Shown here: piece after piece, positions 45,047 to 54,600 of the stretch
Numbering within the stretch: the first letter of the stretch is position 1
How the letters are laid out: each line of letters begins with the position of its first letter
Source of the DNA: JABCYV01 sp963696025
Lineage (GTDB): Bacteria; Acidobacteriota; Terriglobia; Terriglobales; Acidobacteriaceae
Direction: 5' to 3'
Assembly (NCBI GenBank): GCA_963696025.1
Contig: CAVOII010000007.1
Coordinates: 319,978-383,977 of the forward strand
DNA: 64,000 bases
The notes under the pieces: generated by a model
Told to the model about the DNA's origin: nothing
The model's input: the letters and a program-made list of their open reading frames with translations, nothing else
Database searches by the model: none
Made by a program: the position numbers and the translations under genes

Positions 45047-48000
45047 CTAGAAAGTAAATCTCGCCACTAACTGAATTTGCCGCGATGTATTCACGGTGTT
45101 TGAGATAACCCCCGCACTGGACGTGTCGACCGTGGCGCCAGGGGGCGCAAATTGAGGAGTATTAAACAGATTGAAGATCTCACCGCGCAACTGCAGGGCG
45201 TCTCTCTCGCCAAGCTTGAAATCCTTAAAAACAGAGAAGTCGGTGTTGTAAACGGCGGGCCCAGTCAGGATTCCGCGCCTGGCATTGCCAAACTGATGGG
45301 CAAACGTTTGCGTAACGCCGTTGACCACGGCCAGCGGCGGCATGCTGAATTGAGCTGGGTTAAACCAGCAGGTTAATGTTTGGTGGGTCGCGCTTTGGCA
45401 GTTAGGGTCGGCAACGGCTCCGCTAGGAGCAATGAAGCCGGTTGAGGCATTGGAGAAGTCGTATGGGTTGCCGGTCACATCGGGGCGCATTCCGACTCCA
45501 CCGAGCCCACCGTAACCCACATTGGCGTAGTCAGACGACAAAAAGGGAGTGAAATGTTGACCCGAGTACATCGTGATTATTCCATTTACCTGCCAGCCCC
45601 CCGCGATCCAATGCGCTGGACCCGTTCCGTTGGCATAGGGCTTCCCCGGCCCAAACGGTAATTGGTAGGACCACGCTGACGAGAACTGATGGCGATAGTC
45701 GGGCGCGACATTCCCGCGCTCGGCAGACAGGTTGTACGGATTTTGCGGCTGGGCGAACTCGTCTTCCTCCATCTGACCGATAGTGTGCTGGTGGGTGTAG
45801 CTATTCAGCATGCTCCAACCTGCAGAGAGACGCTTTTCAAAACGCACCTGCAAGCTGTGGGTGATAGAACTGAGGTCGTGACCCTCTGTGCGGATCTGAG
45901 CGACGTTGGGAACTGTGTTGAAGTACGGGCGCCCGTAGTTCGAGGGCACGCCGGGGACGCAAGTGAAACTGGGAGGTGGAGACGGGGGGCACGGCTCAAA
46001 ATTTGAGTCGGAAGGTTGAGTGGCCTGGTTCAGATCCCTTAGCAGGGCCAGGTGTACGCCGTGCGTGCCTACGTATCCTACTTGTAGCACGGTGTCTTTC
46101 ATGAGCTCACGTTCCAAGTTGAGGTTCCACTCCTCGATGTAAGTCGTCTTATTGTTGAAGAAAGCCGCACTGGCGCGGCCGCTCGGATTACTCAAAGTGG
46201 GGAAAGGCAAATTGCCATTAGGATTACCGGGAGTCGCAAAACCAGTGAAAAGCCGCACCACGGGCGCCGAGCCGACCGGAATCGATATGCTTTGAGTGCC
46301 GTACAGTCCCGTCGGACCATAGGAAAGCTCGGTATCGTTCTGGTCAGCCTGCAAATCGTAGAAAGTTCCGAAGCCGCCGCGTACAACGGTTTTTCTATCC
46401 CATGGCGTGTAGGCAAACCCGATGCGAGGTGAGAAGTTATGCTTATTGATGACAACGTTGCCCGAGCGGCTTGTGCCGGGTGTCACCCCGGGTTTAACGA
46501 ACGTTCCCGTGGCGAAATCGAAGTTGGCCAGCCGGTTAAACTCTTCCACCTGCGGAGTATAAATGTCATATCGCACCCCCAGATTCAGCGTGAGCTTCTG
46601 CGTGGCTCGGAAGTCGTCCATGAAATATGAGCTGAACTCCCACCATCGCATGCCGAACAGTCCAGTCTGTCCCGTCTCGAAAGCCCCGCTGGAATAGCCA
46701 AGCAAGAAATCCGACAATGAATTGCCGGTGAATTGTCCGCTAAAGTCGAAGTCGCCGTGCGTATTTTGCGTCTGGAAAAACCCATGCATACGGCGACGAA
46801 GGTCGCCACCCATCTTAAAGGACTGGTGTCCCTTCACATACGTGAAAGAATCCAGCAGTTGGTAGTTGTTTTCGTGAAGATGCTCCGGAAACCAGTCGCC
46901 ATTTCCAAGGGCTTGCCCTAGCGCCGTCGGCCCAGTGAACCCAAATCCATTAATGAAGAGGCCCGACAGTCCTCCGATCGTATTGTTCTGGTAGATTCCC
47001 GGAATTCCAAATTGCGTTGAGAGTGGTTGACCTGTGAAAAATGGGACGGCATCCACCAGATAGCGCATGTAGCCGATCTTCAGATCATTGATCTTGTTAG
47101 GGGAAAACGTATGAACATCACTCAGCCCGCCCATCAGGGCCTTGTTATTGATGTTCCCCGTAAATGGGCCACCACCAGCCTTTCCGGGGAACGGGTCTGG
47201 CCTCAAGGCGTCTACGTTGCCGTAACTGAAGGTCGCAAAAAAGGCGTCGCGAGACGTCAGCTGGTGATCCACGCGCACGTCGAAGGCGTCTTGAGTGTTT
47301 TTCAGCAATGGGTTCAGCAGGAAATTATTGGCAGCACCGAGCACATTTCGCCCGGCCACGTTGGGCGTTGGGAAGAGGCTGATCGTAGCTACCGCCGCAG
47401 GATCCTCACACGATGAGGCAGTCGAAGTCGTGCACAGGGGGAGACCGCTCGGTTTACCGACGTTCGCTGGATCTAACTGTGCAGGGGTCAAAACTTGGCC
47501 GGTGCGGGGATCCGTTACACTCCCCGAGAAATTTGCGCTGATCGGGGAGGCAGGCACCGTCGAGAGGTCGGTGAGGGATTGGCGGACGCGTCTGCCCTGG
47601 TAATCAACGAAGAAAAACGTCTTGTTTCTTATAAATGGCCCGCCTAGCGTACCCCCAAATTCATTTCTCTTGAAGGGCGGAATGGGCGCATTGGGATTGT
47701 CGAAGTAGTTCTTGGCGTCTATCCACGAGTTACGCAGGAATTCGAATGCACTGCCGTGGATCTGGTTGGTCCCTGATTTGAGAACGACGTTAACGGCAGC
47801 ACCGCCCTTTCCCAGGTCGGCGCTCATGTTGTTGGTCTGGACCTTAAACTCCTGAATGGCATCGATCGGTGGCTCAATTAACTCGAAGCCAATCTGCTGT
47901 TCGTTATTGTCGAACCCGTTTAGCAGGTAATTGTTATTCGTCGCCGTCAGACCGTTGACTTGAATGGCGCCATTATCTCGCTCATTTTCGGGGATGTTGC

Positions 48001-48562
48001 CCGATTGCACGATGCCGGTTGGACCGGCATTTACGCCCGGGCTCAAATAGGCAAGTGTTATGAAGTTCCTGCCGTTCAGAGGCAATTCGTGGACGCGGTT
48101 TTCCTCGATCACCTGACCGATCGAGGAAGTGTCCGCTTCGACCAGCGGTTCGGCAGCGGTGACTTCCACTTTTTCGCTGGTTGAACCGATCTGGAGTGAG
48201 AAGTCCACGCGCACGACCTGGTTGACGTCGAGCTTGAAAGCGGTTTGTACCGCTTTTTTGAAGCCCTGGCGCTCGACGGACACTGTGTATATGCCCGACT
48301 TCAGTTCGATGATGACGTACTCGCCCGCGGCATCAGTGTTGACTCTCCGCTCCATGTTGGTCTGGGTCGCTGTGACGGTGACCGTGGCGCCTGTAATGTA
48401 GGCTCCCGAGGCGTCTTTGACCGATCCGACAATTTTTCCAGTCTCCACCTGAGCTTGCACGAATAGACACGTCGCCAGCAAGGAAGACAGGAGTGCCAAG
48501 CTATTGTGTGTGAACGAGCGGCGCAGATGAGCGCTGGTGCTACGGACGGCTACGGTGGTCAT
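45047..48562 (-). CDS. TonB-dependent receptor, Oar-like
   Basis: The ~1171-residue protein has a signal peptide, a carboxypeptidase-regulatory-like domain (KIVGSVKDASGAYITGATV and YVIIELKSGIYTVSVERQG), a TonB plug (VHELPLNGRNFITLAYLSPG) and a barrel that ends LVARFTF with a terminal Phe. This is the typical acidobacterial Oar/CarbopepD_reg receptor and here probably takes up the glycan handled by the neighbouring enzymes. I take the ATG at 48562 because it begins a good signal peptide; the frame continues to 48688. It is divergent from the GntR regulator. Confidence 0.88.
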   Translation of the reverse strand: MTTVAVRSTSAHLRRSFTHNSLALLSSLLATCLFVQAQVETGKIVGSVKDASGAYITGATVTVTATQTNMERRVNTDAAGEYVIIELKSGIYTVSVERQGFKKAVQTAFKLDVNQVVRVDFSLQIGSTSEKVEVTAAEPLVEADTSSIGQVIEENRVHELPLNGRNFITLAYLSPGVNAGPTGIVQSGNIPENERDNGAIQVNGLTATNNNYLLNGFDNNEQQIGFELIEPPIDAIQEFKVQTNNMSADLGKGGAAVNVVLKSGTNQIHGSAFEFLRNSWIDAKNYFDNPNAPIPPFKRNEFGGTLGGPFIRNKTFFFVDYQGRRVRQSLTDLSTVPASPISANFSGSVTDPRTGQVLTPAQLDPANVGKPSGLPLCTTSTASSCEDPAAVATISLFPTPNVAGRNVLGAANNFLLNPLLKNTQDAFDVRVDHQLTSRDAFFATFSYGNVDALRPDPFPGKAGGGPFTGNINNKALMGGLSDVHTFSPNKINDLKIGYMRYLVDAVPFFTGQPLSTQFGIPGIYQNNTIGGLSGLFINGFGFTGPTALGQALGNGDWFPEHLHENNYQLLDSFTYVKGHQSFKMGGDLRRRMHGFFQTQNTHGDFDFSGQFTGNSLSDFLLGYSSGAFETGQTGLFGMRWWEFSSYFMDDFRATQKLTLNLGVRYDIYTPQVEEFNRLANFDFATGTFVKPGVTPGTSRSGNVVINKHNFSPRIGFAYTPWDRKTVVRGGFGTFYDLQADQNDTELSYGPTGLYGTQSISIPVGSAPVVRLFTGFATPGNPNGNLPFPTLSNPSGRASAAFFNNKTTYIEEWNLNLERELMKDTVLQVGYVGTHGVHLALLRDLNQATQPSDSNFEPCPPSPPPSFTCVPGVPSNYGRPYFNTVPNVAQIRTEGHDLSSITHSLQVRFEKRLSAGWSMLNSYTHQHTIGQMEEDEFAQPQNPYNLSAERGNVAPDYRHQFSSAWSYQLPFGPGKPYANGTGPAHWIAGGWQVNGIITMYSGQHFTPFLSSDYANVGYGGLGGVGMRPDVTGNPYDFSNASTGFIAPSGAVADPNCQSATHQTLTCWFNPAQFSMPPLAVVNGVTQTFAHQFGNARRGILTGPAVYNTDFSVFKDFKLGERDALQLRGEIFNLFNTPQFAPPGATVDTSSAGVISNTVNTSRQIQLVARFTF

Positions 48563-48813
48563 AGGATCAGCCCCTCGCGGATAATGGTCATTCACAGACA
48601 TATGAACCGCGTATGTATAAATGGTGTCAAGACAAATCTGCAAACCATGCCTTACCCCTCGGGGACAAGAACCAAGAGATCGAATCAAATATCAATATTT
48701 ACAATATGTTAGACGTTACTAGCATCGTTGCTAAAATGCTCCGCGGATCTTAGCTGTGGAATCATAGCTACATTGTATGTTACGTTTGTAGACGCGGGAG
48801 GAGGGACAAGAAA
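48563..48813. promoter_or_regulatory. Divergent control region between receptor and GntR gene
   Basis: A 251-base AT-richer region. It holds a short perfect inverted repeat, TAGCA at 48720-48724 and TGCTA at 48729-48733 with a 4-base spacer, and an adjacent imperfect one (GTTAG...CTAGC at about 48709). These are candidate operator sites for the GntR/UTRA protein encoded to the right, which would control both directions. Confidence 0.35.
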
Positions 48814-49593
48814 GTGCCGGCAATTGATTCTGGCTCCGATCTGGTTGCAGAGCTGCGCCTGGCCATCGACAGTGACAGCTTCGTTCCTTATTACGCGCAA
48901 ATCGTGGACCAGGTACGCGAGCTTATCAAGAAGAACAAGTTGACCCAGGGGCAGACTTTTTTCTCGGAGGGGGACATCGCCCGAGCTCTGGGAATCAGCA
49001 AAATGCCCGTGCGCCAGGCATTTCAGAAATTGCGGTCAGAAGGATTGCTGGTCGTTGCCAAAGGGAAACGGCCGGTGGTCGGTTCAGGACGGGTGCCGTG
49101 GAATTTTCAGCAATTGCGGGGCTTCAGTGAGGAAATGCGGAGACGCGGCTTGGTTCCATCGGCTCGCTTGCTGAGCTTGAGTCTGGAGGATCCCGAACTG
49201 GAAGTGGCGCAGGCTTTGCAACTGACACCGGGAGAGCAAGTGTACCGAATCCGACGGCTGCGGTCGGTCAACGGGGAAGCAGTGGCCGTCGTGACAAGCC
49301 ATTTGCCCGCAAGAATTTTCCTCGGCATTGACAAACAAGATCTGGAAAAGCAGTCACTGTATTCCATCTTTGAGCACAGCTATAAACGCAAACTGCACTG
49401 GGCGGAAGAGATGATCGGCGCAATGGTGGCCGGCGCCGAAGAAGCGGAAGCGCTGCAAACCCCAATGGGGAGTGCGCTTCTTGTGATCCGCGAAACGACT
49501 TACGATGCTCAAGGGGTCGCAATTGAATATAGTTTGTCGCTGTTACGGGGGGATCGCTATACAGCGTCGGTAATTTCGGTACGGAAAAATTAG
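48814..49593 (+). CDS. GntR/UTRA transcriptional regulator
   Basis: The 259-residue protein has a GntR winged helix (about residues 25-95: YYAQIVDQVRELIKKNKL, then FFSEGDIARALGISKMPVRQ) and a C-terminal UTRA ligand domain (PGEQVYRIRRLRSVNGEAVA and YDAQGVAIEYSLSLLRGDRY). HutC/NagR-type regulators commonly sense sugar phosphates. GTG start with GGAGGAGGG upstream. It faces the TonB receptor across a short control region, so it most likely represses the glycan-use genes until the sugar phosphate appears. Confidence 0.88.
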   Translation: MPAIDSGSDLVAELRLAIDSDSFVPYYAQIVDQVRELIKKNKLTQGQTFFSEGDIARALGISKMPVRQAFQKLRSEGLLVVAKGKRPVVGSGRVPWNFQQLRGFSEEMRRRGLVPSARLLSLSLEDPELEVAQALQLTPGEQVYRIRRLRSVNGEAVAVVTSHLPARIFLGIDKQDLEKQSLYSIFEHSYKRKLHWAEEMIGAMVAGAEEAEALQTPMGSALLVIRETTYDAQGVAIEYSLSLLRGDRYTASVISVRKN

Positions 49594-50136
49594 CCAAGCA
49601 CCCAGGTGCAATTTGACTTGCGGGTGTTGAAATTCTTCAAGATCGGCGAGCATGGGAAGCTGGACTTCGTCGGAGTCGTTCAACCTTCTCAACCACACGA
49701 ACGTCGTAGCGTTAAACCAGGTCTATGGTGCGGAGAACTCGCCCATGCCGGTGTTCGCTACAGCGAACAAAGCGGGCATTCCGAGGCAACTGCAGTTCTC
49801 TATTGATTTCGAGTTTTGATGGGTTTTCATACCGCCGCCCTCAGTCGTCGAGCGGCAGAGTCGTCCGTGGTCCAGCATTCTGCGGGGATGTCCCAGCTAT
49901 TTGCCGAAGTCGAAGGCGCACTAAGTTGAGCAGGCGGGAGCTTGGGCTCCCGTTTGTTTTTGCACAAAAGCAAGCCGCCGTCTATGAGAGGCTCGGGGGA
50001 AGCGGACAGCGGCTTGACCCCCTCAAAACCGGAACGCAATATACCACGACTCCCACCGGCAATGTCTGGGTAGTCCCAACGTGTTCGGTTTTCGGAACAC
50101 GGAACAACTATCCCAGTGAGACTCGCGGATCGGTTC
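49594..50136. other. Stretch without a supported gene
   Basis: About 540 bases; several mixed-frame pieces but no family pattern. Possibly decayed coding DNA linked to the pseudogene to the right. Confidence 0.3.
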
Positions 50137-50310
50137 CTAGTCGCGCTTCTGCTCATCGCGATCGATCCGAACGACAGAGAATTGCCCACGACTCTGCTGC
50201 GGCCGTGGCGTTAGAAAACGTGAATTGCTCCCTTGGAAATCTCGCGGAGATCGGACTTCCCCAGCGCGGAGTGGAAAAGCCGCCACCCCAAAACTATACT
50301 CAGAAGCGAC

Positions 50311-51272
50311 ATCTCTGACCTGTTTTTCGATCCATACATAAGTGCGTCTGAGCCCTTCTTCCAACGATATCTGTGGGTCCCATCGCAATACTTGTTTGAG
50401 ACGGGTGTTGTCTGAATTGCGGCCGCGTACACCTTGAGGATCCGGTACGTGCGTTTTGTTCACGTGAACACCAGCGATATTTGCGATCATGTCAGCAAGT
50501 TCATTGATGGACACAATTCGATCCTGGCCCAGGTTCAAAGGCTGCAGCAGTTAGATATCATTAGCTTGCATAACCCCGTAACACAATCATCAATGTAGCA
50601 GAAGGACCGCGTTTGCTCGCCGTCGCCCCAAATTTCAATTTCCTTGATGCCTTCGAGTCGTGCAGCTGCAATTTTGCGACACAACGCGGCGGGTGCTTGC
50701 TCTCGTCCACCCAGCCAAGTTCCAAGTGGGCCGAAGATGTTGTGTAACCTAACAATCCGAGTTTCAAGTCCGTAATCTTGCCGATAGTGAATGCAAAGAC
50801 GCTCGGTGACGAGGTTTTCCCACCCGCATGGATCTTGAGGCGCAGCTGGATAGGCATCTTCTTCCTTTAGGGCAAAGCAATTCGTTGCCGTTTGTTTGTA
50901 CTCTGGATAAACACTTGCAGATGACGTGTACAAGTATCGAGTGACCCGGTTCCGTCTGGCTGCTTCGATGCAATGTAGATTGATGAGAGAGTTATTATGC
51001 AGGATCTGCGCGTGGTTACTGGAGATGAAGCCCATCCCGCCCGTGTCCGCGGCTAATGCATATACCTCGTCTATTCCTGCTGTCGCCCGAACGCAGTCCT
51101 GCCACCTCCTTAGATCCAGTAACTAAAATTCGTTGGCATCGCTGCCAGAAAACTCTGGAGATTTCAGGTCGACTCCCCTGACCCAATAGCCTTGCGCCCG
51201 AAGAAAAGAAACGAGATGATGACCGATGAACCCGCCTGCGCCGGTTACCAAGACTCGAATAGTGGTAGCCAT
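50311..51272 (-). pseudogene. GDP-mannose 3,5-epimerase-like gene, decayed copy
   Basis: Three pieces of one gene: N-terminal MATTIRVLVTGAGGFIGHH ending at a TAG (51123-51125); then, same frame, LLDLRRWQDC to EIEIWGDGEQTRSFCYIDDC; then, after a frameshift near 50580 and a TAA near 50550, LNLGQDRIVSINELADMIAN and PQGVRGRNSDNTRL. The catalytic Y-x3-K of the intact copy (YGWEK at 53315-54319) has become CGWEN. With two stops, one frameshift and lost active-site residues, this copy is dead. Minus-strand gene divergent from the export gene at 51559. Confidence 0.85.
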
Positions 51273-51441
51273 GTGTTTTCTCCAGACAATTGGTAACGTC
51301 AACAACTCCCAAACAGATTTCTGAATGTGCTTGTGTTCATCCCACGCGTAGGCCGACGTTAGAGCGACCGCTCTCCGCTCGACACCGTGAGACTGCACAA
51401 AGTTAACTACACCCGTGCCCTTCGGTGTAATCTACTCTTTC

Positions 51442-52560
51442 CGGGTGAGGCCAGTTTCTTGTGCCACCCTGGGACGTTTATTGCGCGGAAACGCTTCGCG
51501 GTTGTTCATACATTCAGGTTGTGCGTGAGCGCTCCCCAGCTTAAAATCTTGTGCAGCTATGCGATGCATTCCGAATATTCTCTATCGGGTTTTGAAATTG
51601 GCTTTTATCCTCGGTGTCCTTGCCTTTCTCCAAGCGGCCGCCGCGCAGAGTGGCACTCCTCAGAACGACTCGCGGACTGCGCCATCTCAGCCGGTAGGAA
51701 CGGCCACTGTTCCAGTGACGGCGCCCTCAGCACAAAACGCACTCGTCCTCGGTCCGGGCGATGAGCTGGAGGTCACAGTATATGGTGCGCCTGACCTGTC
51801 TAGACACACTCGCGTCAATTCCGATGGAAACATCTCGATGCCATTGGTCGGGGATGTTCGGGTGGCAGGCCTTAGCAGCAGCGAAACCGAAGGCGCCGTC
51901 GAAAATCGACTACGCGAGCAGCACGTTCTTAACGATCCACAAGTCTCGGTATACGTAAAGGAGTACACGAACGACGGAATTTCCGTTGCAGGCGAGGTCA
52001 TGAAGCCCGGCGTTTATTCAGCTCTGGGGCCTCACAGGTTATTTGACATCCTTCAAATCTCGGGCGGGCTTACGGAAAAAGCCTCCGGCGCTGTCACGGT
52101 CTCGCACCGAGGGGATGAAAAGGATCCCATCCAGGTTGAGGTCACACAGGACCCGGAGAAGATGGCTCGTAGCAACATCGAATTGTATCCCGGAGATACG
52201 GTATTCGTCGCCAAGGCAGCGATGGTCTACGTTCTTGGAGAAGTGGTTAAACCAGGCGGATATATCCTAAACTCCGCCGGTGCGGTAACGGTATTGCAAG
52301 TGGTAGCTGCGGCAGGGGGGCCAACGCACTCGGCCGCTGTAGGCGGCACTAGAATGCTTCGCCGAACGCCCACCGGATTACAGGAGCGACCGGTACCGTT
52401 GAAGGCCCTCTTGCGCGGCAAGACCGCAGATATTCCCGTCTCGGCCGACGACATACTCTTCGTTCCGAGCAGTCGAGTAAAAACCATTGTGGGTGCTAGC
52501 ACCTTGGTGGCCACCAGCGCAGCAACTGCGGCTGTATATCGCGTTTTTTGAGTGAGACGC
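51442..52560. repeat. Duplicated segment, copy A (promoter region plus export gene)
   Basis: The DNA just upstream of the export gene (51442-51564) is clearly related to 54601-54722 with many differences, while 51990-52550 is almost base-for-base identical to 54770-55358. The identity jumps sharply, so the two copies have a mosaic history. Confidence 0.75.
51559..52551 (+). CDS. Polysaccharide export protein (Wza-like, SLBB)
   Basis: The 330-residue protein has a signal peptide (to about residue 29, AAAAQ, no lipobox Cys), a Poly_export domain (LVLGPGDELEVTVYGAPDLS, NSDGNISMPLVGDVRVAGLS) and two SLBB-type domains (GISVAGEVMKPGVYSALGPH and MVYVLGEVVKPGGYILNSAG). Such proteins form the outer-membrane/periplasmic channel for capsule or exopolysaccharide export. 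It is divergent from the dead epimerase copy, and a broken second copy lies at 54720. Confidence 0.9.
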   Translation: MRCIPNILYRVLKLAFILGVLAFLQAAAAQSGTPQNDSRTAPSQPVGTATVPVTAPSAQNALVLGPGDELEVTVYGAPDLSRHTRVNSDGNISMPLVGDVRVAGLSSSETEGAVENRLREQHVLNDPQVSVYVKEYTNDGISVAGEVMKPGVYSALGPHRLFDILQISGGLTEKASGAVTVSHRGDEKDPIQVEVTQDPEKMARSNIELYPGDTVFVAKAAMVYVLGEVVKPGGYILNSAGAVTVLQVVAAAGGPTHSAAVGGTRMLRRTPTGLQERPVPLKALLRGKTADIPVSADDILFVPSSRVKTIVGASTLVATSAATAAVYRVF

Positions 52561-52812
52561 CGAAGCATCACACGGACCGCACCTCATCCTCGTCCTGTCC
52601 GATCTCAAGTTAGCGTCCCGGAGCAGTGCTCGACTTGGGCACATACTCGGAACGACAGCCTCATCACTTGCGTTCCGTTTTAACTTCTCACCGACAACGT
52701 GCACATCCAAAACAGGGCGATCAGAGTGGAAAAACTAGAAGCGCAGAAACAGGTTTGAACGTTAAGCGCTGGCGGAAGGACCCAAGTTCTGGCCGTGGCC
52801 ATTGGTGTTGCG

Positions 52813-53188
52813 TCACAAAATCGTGCGGTGGAAGGAAATCTTCGTTACACGTGAGGAAGGAGTGTAGAGATTTTCGGAACCACTCGCTTCGGGTGCGCCG
52901 CTTCGTGAAGGTTCGAAATCAATTGTCCGATGAAGGTTGAGAATCTCGCACTCGCCGATGTGCGGAGCCCGGGGCGCCCCGCTTCCGTTCTGGGTGTAGA
53001 AGTCGTAGTGATGTTCCCCCCAGCCGGATGCCACTAGCGCGAAGCGGTTCATAGCCTTCGCGATCCCGCGCCCCCACGCGTCCCCAATCGTCGCTTTGCA
53101 AAAGAACCAACGGGCGGGAAAACGAGTAGCTGCGCACCGGAGGGGCCTGCTTACGTCTCCAGAGCTTGGGTACGGAGTCAAACGCCAT
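52813..53188 (-). pseudogene. Remnant of the conserved unknown gene at 23676, internally deleted
   Basis: N-terminal piece MAFDSVPKLWRRKQ to YSFSRPLVLLQSDDWGRVG corresponds to the start of the 23676-24851 gene. After YDFYT it jumps, with a frame change, to QNGSGAPRAPHIGECEILN, which lies about 230 residues later in the intact gene; the rest is missing. About 85 bases (52906-52997) are nearly identical to 23993-24083. So a deletion removed the middle and end of a second copy. The stretch 52552-52812 holds nothing else I can name. Confidence 0.75.
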
Positions 53189-53314
53189 GCGTTAATCGCC
53201 CTAGTCAGGACTATACACCTGCAATAGCGAGGGAGGTCATTTCCTTCCTTGCCATCGCGCGGTATTTCATGGGGAACGCTCCCGCCGTTGGCGTGTTCTT
53301 CTCAAGCGCAACGG

Positions 53315-54319
53315 CTAGTCCGCTGCAGCAGTACCCATGACGGAAACAGGAGCCTTGGAGAGAATTTGGGCTGCGACCCATCCATAGGTCATGGTTAGCC
53401 CTCGCTCCAAACGGATGGAGGGTTCCCAACCGAGAACATCGTGTAAGCGGGTATTGTCGCTGTTACGGCCCCGCACTCCCTGAGGCCCACCGAGGTTGTG
53501 GCGCTTGGTGATCCTCTTGCCCGCGATTCTCGCCACCAGCTCGACCAGCTGATTAATTGTCACCAGCTCATCTGTTCCCAGATTTAGAGGGCCGTGATGG
53601 TCAGAAGCCATGATCCGGATAAGTCCCTCGACACAATCATCCACATACATGAATGATCTTGTCTGATCACCATCACCCCAGACCTCGATTTCGCCACCGT
53701 CTTTAGCGAGAGCCACCTTGCGAGCGATGGCGGCTGGTGCTTTTTCCTTTCCACCTTCGTACGTACCCAGAGGTCCATAGACGTTGTGGAAACGTACGAT
53801 GCGAGTGTCGAAGCCATGATCCCTGTGGTAGTACCGGCAAAGTTCTTCTGCGAAGAGCTTCTCCCAGCCGTAGCCGGGCTCGGGATCGGCAGGATAGGCA
53901 TCCTCTTCGCGAAGAGGAGTGACTTCGCAGTCTTTCTGCTTGCCCTGGTTGTAGACACAGGCGGACGAAGAGAACAGGAAACGTTTAATCCCATTCTGCC
54001 GACTGGCCTCTAACATGTGGGCATTGATAAGGATGTTATTGCGGCTGATGTCGGCGAGGTAAGTAGTGATATAGCCGATGCCGCCCATGTCAGCGGCAAG
54101 ATTGTAGACGTCCTCGATGCCACCACGGTTGGCTAGCAGGCAGTTTTCCGTCTTGCGCAGATCCAGGATCTCAAACTCGTCAGCGGAACTGGTTTCGTAT
54201 TCCGGAAACTTGATGTCGACCCCGCGCACCCAGTGGCCATCCGATTTGAGTCTTTTCACCAGATGATGGCCAATGAAGCCGCCTGCCCCCGTGACGAGTA
54301 CCCGCTTATAGTTCTTCAT
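53315..54319 (-). CDS. NAD-dependent epimerase, GDP-mannose 3,5-epimerase-like
   Basis: The 334-residue short-chain dehydrogenase/reductase-type protein has the NAD loop TGAGGFIGHH, the active-site YGWEK (Y-x3-K), and segments GFDTRIVRFHNVYGPLGTYE, EVWGDGDQTRSFMYVDDC and GVRGRNSDN, which match the plant/bacterial GDP-mannose 3,5-epimerase pattern. It would supply an unusual nucleotide sugar (such as GDP-L-galactose) for the surface polysaccharide; the exact sugar is inferred. ATG 54319 chosen because MKNYKRVLVTG aligns with the start of the decayed copy; frame open to 54358. Confidence 0.82.
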   Translation of the reverse strand: MKNYKRVLVTGAGGFIGHHLVKRLKSDGHWVRGVDIKFPEYETSSADEFEILDLRKTENCLLANRGGIEDVYNLAADMGGIGYITTYLADISRNNILINAHMLEASRQNGIKRFLFSSSACVYNQGKQKDCEVTPLREEDAYPADPEPGYGWEKLFAEELCRYYHRDHGFDTRIVRFHNVYGPLGTYEGGKEKAPAAIARKVALAKDGGEIEVWGDGDQTRSFMYVDDCVEGLIRIMASDHHGPLNLGTDELVTINQLVELVARIAGKRITKRHNLGGPQGVRGRNSDNTRLHDVLGWEPSIRLERGLTMTYGWVAAQILSKAPVSVMGTAAAD

Positions 54320-54600
54320 ATCCCTTAATCCGTGAGTGTTTCCTTTCTTGAACTGCATCGGACCGGCGCAGGCAGGCTACAGCCGTTCTCTTTCCAATCC
54401 ACTTTCTTTGTTTCGAGAAGTGCACAACCTCAGCAAAATACGCTGCAAAATTGCAGTTTTCAAAACCACTGGCGCGTTCGTACGAGTTGAGTGCTCCAGA
54501 TTTCCAACAAACAAACCTACAATATTGGGTTTGGGTTCGCAACACAATCCTTTGCTTTACCTGTTGAATTCTCGAACGCTTCGTGGAATCCACCTTGCCC

